From: Clostridia bacterium
GTDB lineage: Bacteria; Bacillota; Clostridia; Oscillospirales; CAG-272
Assembly (NCBI GenBank): GCA_017411935.1
Contig: JAFQPC010000046.1
Location: 1-6,315, forward strand
Length of the DNA stretch: 6,315 nt
Direction: 5' to 3'
Shown: positions 1 to 4,214 of the stretch, piece after piece
Layout: every line of letters starts with the position of its first letter
Numbering within the stretch: position 1 is the first letter of the stretch
Position numbers and translations under genes: made by a program
The notes under the pieces: model-generated
Seen by the model: only the letters and a program-made list of their open reading frames with translations
Databases searched by the model: none
What the model was told of the DNA's origin: nothing

Positions 1-355
1 CCTGCTCTTTGGCCTCGCGATAGGCGTCGATGCAGCGCAAAAGCTGCTCGGTGGGGCAGGTCATGGTGGTGGGACACATGGCAGTGGTACCGTGAGCACA
101 GTGGAGCTGCGCCATGCGCCGCACCGCCTCGGGGGTTGCGTCCATCAAGTCGGCGCCGCCCCCTCCGTGAACATGAATATCCACAAAGCCGGGAAGCAGA
201 TAGCCGCCGTCAAGATCGACGCGCTCAGCATCGGCGGGCATCTCCCCCACGGGGATCAAACCGACGATGCGCTCTCCCTCCGCGACCACCGCCATATCGG
301 TGACCACTCGGTCGGGAAGCACCACACAGCCGCCGTAAAAATAAGTCTTCATCAT
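1..355 (-). CDS. nagA: N-acetylglucosamine-6-phosphate deacetylase, N-terminal part (cut by window edge)
   Basis: This encodes the first 118 residues of a NagA-type amidohydrolase. The family removes the acetyl group from N-acetylglucosamine-6-phosphate in the cytoplasm, giving glucosamine-6-phosphate and acetate. Visible marks are the N-terminal beta-sandwich strand region (residues 1-50), then LPGFVDIHVHGGGGADLMD at about 54-72. In that motif H61 and H63 form the HxH metal site seen in Bacillus-type NagA. HGTTAMCPTTMT follows at about 89-100, matching the family's GTT...PTT segment. The catalytic Asp and remaining metal ligands lie beyond the left edge. The ATG at 355-353 overlaps the upstream gene's TGA as TGATG, with no good ribosome site of its own, so translation is probably coupled. 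A second ATG directly follows (352-350) and could be the true start. The neighbouring NagB-like gene fits the assignment. An alternative is an acetylgalactosamine-6-phosphate deacetylase (AgaA), which is hard to separate from NagA on this fragment. Confidence 0.93.
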   Translation of the reverse strand, partial: MMKTYFYGGCVVLPDRVVTDMAVVAEGERIVGLIPVGEMPADAERVDLDGGYLLPGFVDIHVHGGGGADLMDATPEAVRRMAQLHCAHGTTAMCPTTMTCPTEQLLRCIDAYREAKEQ

Positions 356-1206
356 CACTTGTTATAGATGCGGATCTCGGGAACCACCTGCGTCTCGCAA
401 GCCAGACGGGAGGCATACAGCTTGGCGTCGGGATGGTTGCGGAACAGCGAGCAAGGCACATGACAGTCGATGTCGCCGTGCAGGATCTTGCGAAGGGCGC
501 CTGCGTTCCAGTCGCGGGGCATACACATACGCACCTTCTTGGCGCGGTACATCTCCTGCATACCCACGGTCACGCAGTACTTGGGAATGCCGTTCAGATC
601 ACCGCCGCAGTTCATGAAGCAGTTGATGGTCTTGGTCTCGCGAGAGATGGCGAGCGCACGGGTCTTTCGAGCGAGGAACTCCTCGTTGGTGCAAGCCTCG
701 CCGGGTTCGGGCGGCTCATTGAAGGCAAAGTGACCATTGATGCCGACACCGCCCCATGCCATATCCAGCTTGCCCACCTTCTCGATCAGGCGGGTGAGAA
801 CCTCGGGATCCTCGGGGTCGGGGAAATAACGGTTCTCGGGAAGCACGTTAAGCTCGGGATCGATCAGGCTGTAGAAGATGCGCTCCATGCCGCCGCGGAA
901 GGACAGCGGATCGGCCTTGTCGATGTATTTCATATCGTCGGTCAGATACTCGTCCATATTCATAAAGATACAGTTCTTCAGGCTGACGCGGTACTTGTTG
1001 ACCAGATAAACCAAACGGCTGTAGGGACCCAAGGGACCGTAGGGAACGACCATGAGGGTGGTCTCGCCCTTCTTATTGTTCTCCTCGATGACCTCCAAAA
1101 CCTCGATGGCCATCTTCCAATAAAGATCCTGCTCGGTGTCGCAAACGTCGAGACAGATCTCACTTCCTTTTCCCAGCTCTGCGGGGGGAATGCGATTGAT
1201 ATCCAT
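355..1206 (-). CDS. NagB-like glucosamine-6-phosphate isomerase/deaminase family protein, divergent
   Basis: The 283-residue protein belongs to the NagB/6-phosphogluconolactonase fold family. Canonical members convert glucosamine-6-phosphate to fructose-6-phosphate and ammonia. Support is NMDEY at about 83-87 (D85 corresponds to E. coli NagB Asp72) and the active-site signature GGVGINGHFAFNEP at about 152-165, with H159 and E164 matching His143 and Glu148. The Asp141 position is N157, a substitution I believe is common in Gram-positive NagB. Other parts depart from the family. The PTGxTP phosphate loop is replaced by VPYGPLGPYS (about 54-63). The GSQKA segment carrying E. coli Lys208 reads PRDWNAGAL (about 230-238), without the lysine. 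The start is ATG at 1206, because AAGGAGA sits 8 bases upstream. The reading frame stays open 50 codons further up, but that stretch is promoter DNA. It is the first gene of an operon with nagA. The fold is confident; the exact substrate (glucosamine-, galactosamine- or another aminosugar phosphate) is not. Confidence 0.85.
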   Translation of the reverse strand: MDINRIPPAELGKGSEICLDVCDTEQDLYWKMAIEVLEVIEENNKKGETTLMVVPYGPLGPYSRLVYLVNKYRVSLKNCIFMNMDEYLTDDMKYIDKADPLSFRGGMERIFYSLIDPELNVLPENRYFPDPEDPEVLTRLIEKVGKLDMAWGGVGINGHFAFNEPPEPGEACTNEEFLARKTRALAISRETKTINCFMNCGGDLNGIPKYCVTVGMQEMYRAKKVRMCMPRDWNAGALRKILHGDIDCHVPCSLFRNHPDAKLYASRLACETQVVPEIRIYNK

Positions 1207-1214
1207 ATTTGTTG

Positions 1215-1221
1215 TCTCCTT
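1215..1221 (-). promoter_or_regulatory. Ribosome binding site that fixes the NagB-like start
   Basis: On the minus strand this reads AAGGAGA, 8 bases before the ATG at 1206. It is the only strong Shine-Dalgarno sequence in this reading frame and excludes the longer frame that opens at 1356. Confidence 0.85.
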
Positions 1222-1224
1222 TTC

Positions 1225-1276
1225 TGTGATAGGGAATTGCTTTTTCATTGTATCACAAAAATCGGCATTGCGATAG
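1225..1276. promoter_or_regulatory. Candidate operator: TGTGATA inverted repeat plus a related direct copy
   Basis: TGTGATA at 1225-1231 and its exact reverse complement TATCACA at 1251-1257 are separated by 19 bases. They bracket the nag transcription start and overlap its -10. A third related element, TGCGATAG at 1269-1276, matches TGTGATAG (1225-1232) in 7 of 8 positions. It starts 44 bases away, close to four helical turns, and lies where the missing -35 should be. A second, longer inverted pair, ATTGTA (1247-1252) and TACAAT (1277-1282), overlaps the same area. AraC-family proteins usually bind repeated half-sites near the -35, so this is a reasonable target for the adjacent regulator. 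The binding is inferred. Confidence 0.4.
1247..1255 (-). promoter_or_regulatory. Extended -10 element of the nagB-like/nagA operon
   Basis: On the minus strand this reads TGATACAAT, an extended -10 (TGn then TACAAT, 5 of 6 matches to consensus). It would start transcription near 1240 and give a leader of about 35 bases. At spacings of 16-18 bases upstream I see no acceptable -35 (TATCGC or neighbours). The promoter therefore looks weak alone and may need an activator, plausibly the divergent AraC-family protein. Promoter identity is inferred by eye. Confidence 0.55.
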
Positions 1277-1327
1277 TACAATTTTACCCTTGATTTGTGT
1301 TTTTTTATCCTTTTTTTCAAAATTTCC

Positions 1328-1356
1328 TTGACAGAGAGAAAAAAACTTGATAGCAT
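1328..1356 (+). promoter_or_regulatory. Sigma-A-type promoter for the first AraC-family gene
   Basis: A perfect TTGACA (1328-1333) is followed after 17 bases by TAGCAT (1351-1356, 4 of 6). The start of transcription would be near 1363, about 27 bases before the ATG. The divergent nag -10 lies roughly 75 bases to the left. Confidence 0.65.
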
Positions 1357-1389
1357 AAAGATAACCCAAAAACGCAGGAGGTTTCCGTC

Positions 1390-2244
1390 ATGAGCAAGCC
1401 CTTATCCGAAAGACAGCAGGATTTTTTGCTGGAGGTCAATCCCTGTCTACCCTTTCCCGCGCAAAAAATCAAGCTGTGGTATGACGATTTTTCGGGAGAA
1501 TTTTATCCTGTCCAGCACCACACCTACGGCAAGCACATGAAAAACAGCTTCAGTCTGCATTACATCACCGAAGGCGAGGGAAAATTCGCCGCCGAGGACG
1601 AGCCACTCCGTCGACTGGGCAAGGGCGATCTCTTTTTCATCTGTGACAGACAGCTCATCCGCTACTTCCCCGACGAAAAAAAGCCGTGGAAGTACTGCGG
1701 CATCAGCTTCGGTGCGCCCGAGATGACCGACTTCTTCAACAGCATCGGCTGGACAAGCTCCCGCATCCTGTTTCATGACAGTCTGACCGACCGCATCGGC
1801 ACGCTGATCAAGGAGACCATTGAGAAAAAAGAGAACGGCAGTGTGGGTCAGTACGATCTGCTCGGATGCGCCTGTCAGATCCTGTCGCTCTTGGAGAATC
1901 ATTGTGCCAATGCCCTTCCCCTCCCTTCCGCGACCCAACTTTATGTCAGCCGCGTCAAGGAATATCTGGAAACGAGCTACAGCGACCCCGATCTGCGCAT
2001 CTCTCGTGTGGCCGATTCGGTCAATTTGTCTCACCCTTATCTTTGCCGCATTTTTAAGCGGATGGAGGGCTGCTCGCCCGAGCAATATCTGTTGCGTCAT
2101 CGCCTGAGTGTAGCCAAGCGATTGCTTTCCGAAACGACCTACTCGGTCGGGGAGGTGGCCTTTCTCTGCGGCTATACCGATGCCTCACAGTTTTCGCGGA
2201 TGTACAAAAAGCACTTCGGAATCTCTCCGACCAAAGAGCGCTGA
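1390..2244 (+). CDS. AraC-family transcriptional regulator, divergent from the nag operon
   Basis: The 284-residue protein has the standard two-part AraC layout. The N-terminal cupin-like sensing domain covers about residues 35-115, with SFSLHYITEGEGKF at about 53-66 and LGKGDLFFI at about 76-84, the usual beta-barrel ligand pocket. A linker follows. The C-terminal DNA-binding domain covers about 185-284 with two helix-turn-helix units: the first at about 202-223 (RISRVADSVNLSHPYLCRIFKR) and the second at about 251-273. The second unit ends in the family signature GYTDASQFSRMYKKHFGISP (261-280). The protein is cytoplasmic. AGGAGGT at 1376-1382, 7 bases before the ATG, supports this start. Its divergent placement from the nagB-like/nagA pair and the repeats in the shared upstream region suggest it controls those genes in response to an amino sugar or its phosphate. 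The ligand is not readable from sequence. No rho-independent terminator follows the stop. Confidence 0.92.
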   Translation: MSKPLSERQQDFLLEVNPCLPFPAQKIKLWYDDFSGEFYPVQHHTYGKHMKNSFSLHYITEGEGKFAAEDEPLRRLGKGDLFFICDRQLIRYFPDEKKPWKYCGISFGAPEMTDFFNSIGWTSSRILFHDSLTDRIGTLIKETIEKKENGSVGQYDLLGCACQILSLLENHCANALPLPSATQLYVSRVKEYLETSYSDPDLRISRVADSVNLSHPYLCRIFKRMEGCSPEQYLLRHRLSVAKRLLSETTYSVGEVAFLCGYTDASQFSRMYKKHFGISPTKER

Positions 2245-2331
2245 CCTCTCGGTTCGGTCGTCGAAATTCCGCCTCTCCCCCGCTATATGGTAAAAGCTGT
2301 TATGAGCGCGCGATATGAAGGAAAATTTATA

Positions 2332-2360
2332 TTGACAGAGACGAGAAAATGTGGCATAAT
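2332..2360 (+). promoter_or_regulatory. Strong sigma-A-type promoter for the lipoprotein gene
   Basis: TTGACA (2332-2337, perfect) is followed after a 17-base spacer by CATAAT (2355-2360, 5 of 6). The predicted start is near 2367, leaving an AT-rich leader of about 70 bases. This is the best consensus promoter in the left half of the window, and it makes the lipoprotein gene an independent transcription unit, not a continuation of the araC message. Confidence 0.7.
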
Positions 2361-2382
2361 AAAAGTGCAAAAAGTTTCGTCT

Positions 2383-2395
2383 TTATTCCGAATAA
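2383..2395. repeat. Short palindrome in the lipoprotein leader
   Basis: TTATTC and GAATAA face each other around a single C. It sits about 16 bases downstream of the predicted transcription start, where a repressor could bind. It has no loop, so it is not an RNA hairpin. It is AT-rich and may be chance. Confidence 0.25.
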
Positions 2396-2437
2396 TGCAA
2401 AATTTTTTAGCTTTTATTTTTTAAGGGGGAAAGAAAA

Positions 2438-3028
2438 ATGAAAAAATTCGCAAATCTTGGTTTTGGAATGGTTTTGATCGTCATCTGTCTGATATTAGGT
2501 AGCTGTGCTTCTGAAGGTTCAGGCTCATCATCCGCCCAAACAAGTAGTATTTTGGATTTTTCCAAAATTATTATTACCCATCCCATCCAAAATGATAGTT
2601 TTTTTGATGAAGATGTGGTAATTCGCGCCTATGATAGTTATGATATCTTTGGCACATATAACAGTAGCGAATATAGTGACAAACATACGACTTTTGAAAC
2701 TGAAAAAAACATCCGTATTTTAGAAGCCCAAGCAAACGAAGAGCTTTCGGAAAGCCAATTGGAAAATATTATTGCTCAAATTGACGCAGAGTTTGAGGCT
2801 AATATTCAAGGCTTAAAGAACGATTGGCAAAATGAAAAATATACCGCGCTGTCAAATTGGTTTGCGGAACGCGGTATATCCTCATCTCCGAAGTGGAATG
2901 AGGAAAAAAGTCATATTGTTTCATTGGTAGTGTATTCTATAGATATGGATGACTTGACTGCATTACAAAATAGTGGGTTACATATATGCTATACAGTTAG
3001 TGCATTAGACCATTTAGAAAACCATTAA
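2438..3028 (+). CDS. Putative lipoprotein of unknown function, probably 3'-frameshifted
   Basis: The 196-residue protein starts with a lipoprotein signal peptide: MKKF, a hydrophobic stretch at about 7-20, and lipobox LGSC with the lipidated cysteine at position 23. A short Ser/Gly-rich linker (about 24-37) follows, as in surface-anchored lipoproteins. The rest is charged and soluble, with a likely helical, Glu/Asn/Gln-rich part at about 86-145 and a beta-like SHIVSLVVYSIDMDDL at about 158-173. I recognise no domain. AAGGGGG at 2423-2429 lies 8 bases before the ATG and confirms the start. The gene is monocistronic, with its own promoter and a terminator downstream. Its base composition is clearly more AT-rich than the genes on its left. 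Just past the stop a +1-shifted frame continues with protein-like sequence, so the present C-terminus (LENH) is probably not ancestral. Exported lipoprotein: likely. Function: unknown. It could be a lineage-specific surface protein or an acquired accessory gene. Confidence 0.75.
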   Translation: MKKFANLGFGMVLIVICLILGSCASEGSGSSSAQTSSILDFSKIIITHPIQNDSFFDEDVVIRAYDSYDIFGTYNSSEYSDKHTTFETEKNIRILEAQANEELSESQLENIIAQIDAEFEANIQGLKNDWQNEKYTALSNWFAERGISSSPKWNEEKSHIVSLVVYSIDMDDLTALQNSGLHICYTVSALDHLENH

Positions 3029-3212
3029 AGAGGCAACTGAAAATGGAGGTTATGATGCCTCAAAAGAAGAAATAGTTGCAAGCAATTTGCCTTGCAATTT
3101 CAAACATCCGGACATTCCCTTCAAAAAAACAGCCGAAATCAAGGCAAATAGCCCTTGCTTTCGGCTGTTTTTTGGTACGAGTGTTCATAACAGACCTAAT
3201 ATTACGGCATAG
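3018..3212 (+). pseudogene. Displaced C-terminal reading frame of the lipoprotein (putative frameshift)
   Basis: The lipoprotein frame stops at TAA 3026-3028. Removing one A from the run GAAAACC (3017-3023) would read on as ...DHLETIKEATENGGYDASKE and continue EEIVASNLPCNFKHPDIP. This stretch has the same acidic, Asn/Lys-rich style as the body of the protein. The shifted frame stays open to TAG at 3210-3212. It crosses the hairpin terminator at 3123-3173, so the true ancestral end was probably before that. No start codon with a ribosome site suits this frame as an independent gene. A single-base mutation, a sequencing error in a short A run, or chance open frame are all possible. Confidence 0.4.
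3123..3173. terminator. Bidirectional rho-independent terminator
   Basis: Arms 3129-3144 and 3153-3168 pair over 16 positions with a single mismatch (T3139 against C3158), around an 8-base loop CAAATAGC. The stem core is CAGCCGAAA/TTTCGGCTG. T3168-3173 follows on the plus strand, and A3123-3129 precedes it, giving a U tract in the minus-strand transcript as well. It ends the lipoprotein transcript. It may also stop any transcript arriving from the minus-strand araC gene to its right. Confidence 0.92.
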
Positions 3213-3217
3213 TGCCG
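3205..3217. repeat. Small inverted repeat in the 3' intergenic region
   Basis: CGGCA and TGCCG face each other around TAG. It lies in the 135-base stretch between the terminator and the next gene, which otherwise shows no gene. It may be a minor hairpin or a chance repeat. Confidence 0.25.
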
Positions 3218-3279
3218 AGGTGGTCGAAACATATTCCCAAAGTACCGAAAATGCTTGTGTTTACAAACAATTTTATAAC

Positions 3280-3318
3280 ACGCAATTAATATGATCATGG
3301 AAAAATAACTAATTGCGT
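3280..3318. terminator. Weak hairpin at the end of the second AraC-family gene
   Basis: ACGCAATTA (3280-3288) and TAATTGCGT (3310-3318) are perfect 9-base complements separated by 21 bases. The right arm contains the stop codon of the minus-strand gene (3311-3309). A TTTT run follows on the plus strand only, and the loop is long, so it is at best a poor terminator. It could be an mRNA 3'-end stabilising hairpin or a leftover repeat end. Confidence 0.3.
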
Positions 3319-4061
3319 TTTACCGATTTTTGCGCATCCATTAGGGAAGGTAGATATTTTTTCGGTGACATTCCAAAGTGGTTCTTGAACGCCTTGCTGA
3401 AGGCATAAGGGGATGAAAAATTCAGCATGAGCGAGATCTCCTTGACACTTTTTCCTGATATCAGATACTCAAGTCCTGCGTTCATTCGCGTCGCTGTGAA
3501 ATATTTCTTGGGAGTAATTCCGTAAGTCGCGGAAAATTCTCTTATAATATGCTCGCGGCTGTAGCCCAGCTTTGCACAAAGTTCGCCGGTGTCAAATGAG
3601 TAAGTATCTGTTTCGTCTATCATTTTTTTCGTTTTTTCGGCGAGTGTGCTTTTGAGGTTCGTTTGTGCTTCGACGAGAGAAAGAATGAGATTGATTATTG
3701 ACGTCAGCAGCTCAAAGTCGTCGCTATGTATATATTTTCTCCAAAGAGCGACCGCGTCACAAAGAGGAGTATCTTCCCTTACCTCTATCTCTGTAAGCTC
3801 CGTGATCGGCGGTGAGGTGGTTATGTGGGCGTAAGTATGTAAAAGCTGATCTGACGGATCGTCATAAAGGTCAAACGCCTTTTTGACCGGGGTAAAATAA
3901 AGATATTTTTTCTTTAATTTTATTTTTTTGCCGCCCTCCTCATAAAAGGCAGTTCCGTCAATAATATAATACATTCTCGAAAAGCCCGTAAAAACGTTTT
4001 TGTACACCCAATTTTTGTGAGTGTAGGATTCCGATGCGTGTAAAAGATTTTGTGCTATCAT
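3309..4061 (-). CDS. AraC-family transcriptional regulator, divergent from the rhamnosidase gene
   Basis: The 250-residue protein has an N-terminal cupin-like domain (about 18-85; FSRMYYIIDGTAFYEEGGKK at 27-46 and KKKYLYFTPVK at 50-60). The C-terminal AraC DNA-binding domain (about 143-240) has helix-turn-helix 1 at about 157-178 and helix-turn-helix 2 at about 205-227. The family signature LNFSSPYAFSKAFKNHFGMS spans 213-232. The protein is cytoplasmic. It diverges from the GH78 alpha-L-rhamnosidase gene across 153 bases, the usual arrangement for a local regulator of a sugar-use gene. Rhamnose or a rhamnoside as inducer is an inference. No Shine-Dalgarno sequence precedes the ATG at 4061; instead a promoter -10 ends only 9 bases upstream, so the mRNA may be nearly leaderless. 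The next in-frame ATG (residue 30) would remove part of the sensing domain and also lacks a ribosome site, so the first ATG is preferred. It is a different subfamily from the other AraC protein here. Confidence 0.9.
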   Translation of the reverse strand: MIAQNLLHASESYTHKNWVYKNVFTGFSRMYYIIDGTAFYEEGGKKIKLKKKYLYFTPVKKAFDLYDDPSDQLLHTYAHITTSPPITELTEIEVREDTPLCDAVALWRKYIHSDDFELLTSIINLILSLVEAQTNLKSTLAEKTKKMIDETDTYSFDTGELCAKLGYSREHIIREFSATYGITPKKYFTATRMNAGLEYLISGKSVKEISLMLNFSSPYAFSKAFKNHFGMSPKKYLPSLMDAQKSVKRN

Positions 4062-4070
4062 AGTGCTTTT

Positions 4071-4099
4071 ATTTTAGCATCAACTCTCTAAAAAATCAA
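4071..4099 (-). promoter_or_regulatory. Promoter of the second AraC-family gene (near-leaderless)
   Basis: On the minus strand TTGATT (4099-4094, 4 of 6) is followed after 17 bases by TAAAAT (4076-4071, 5 of 6). The TG at 4079-4078 gives an extended -10 (TGCTAAAAT). Transcription would begin about 2-4 bases before the ATG at 4061. The adjoining AT-only palindrome ATATTAATAT (4099-4108) overlaps the -35 edge and could be an operator, but such a sequence is easily a chance match. Confidence 0.5.
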
Positions 4100-4152
4100 T
4101 ATTAATATCAAAAAAACATCACAAAAGGATATCTAAAAGACCGATACTGACA

Positions 4153-4182
4153 TTTACACACGACAATAATTTGCCTTATAAT
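4153..4182 (+). promoter_or_regulatory. Promoter of the alpha-L-rhamnosidase gene
   Basis: TTTACA (4153-4158, 5 of 6) and TATAAT (4177-4182, perfect) are 18 bases apart. Transcription would start near 4189, giving a leader of about 26 bases with the ribosome site AAAGGAG at 4201-4207. It lies back to back with the araC promoter, so one bound regulator could influence both. Confidence 0.65.
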
Positions 4183-4214
4183 AAATAAAAGCAACTTATC
4201 AAAGGAGAACGAAT

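Noticed and set aside
433..1293. Long plus-strand open frame (286 codons) opposite the NagB-like gene
   Set aside because: It is the mirror frame of a GC-rich gene. It has no ribosome site, no recognisable domain and runs out into the promoter region; the minus-strand frame carries clear family motifs.
1207..1356. N-terminal extension of the NagB-like protein by 50 residues
   Set aside because: The stretch is promoter DNA with an AT-rich, Lys-rich translation. It has no ribosome site at its start, while an AAGGAGA sits just before the ATG at 1206.
1447..2100. Minus-strand open frame (217 codons) inside the first AraC-family gene
   Set aside because: Antisense shadow. The plus-strand frame has both AraC helix-turn-helix units and the family signature; the antisense product matches nothing I know.
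2242..2262. GACC/GGTC pair just after the first AraC-family stop, considered as a terminator
   Set aside because: Only 4 base pairs, no following T tract.
3048..3074. GGAGG followed by ATGATG and a 7-codon frame ending in three lysines and TAG
   Set aside because: Far too short, and better explained as part of the shifted C-terminal frame of the lipoprotein.
3210..3270. Segment resembling a tRNA-Ser/Leu D-arm (GCCGAGGTGGTCGAAA)
   Set aside because: No anticodon arm, T-arm (GGTTCGA) or acceptor stem can be paired around it. It looks like chance or at most an unsupported remnant.
3076..3294. 72-codon plus-strand frame with a TTG start
   Set aside because: It runs straight through the strong terminator hairpin, has no ribosome site, and its translation is not protein-like.
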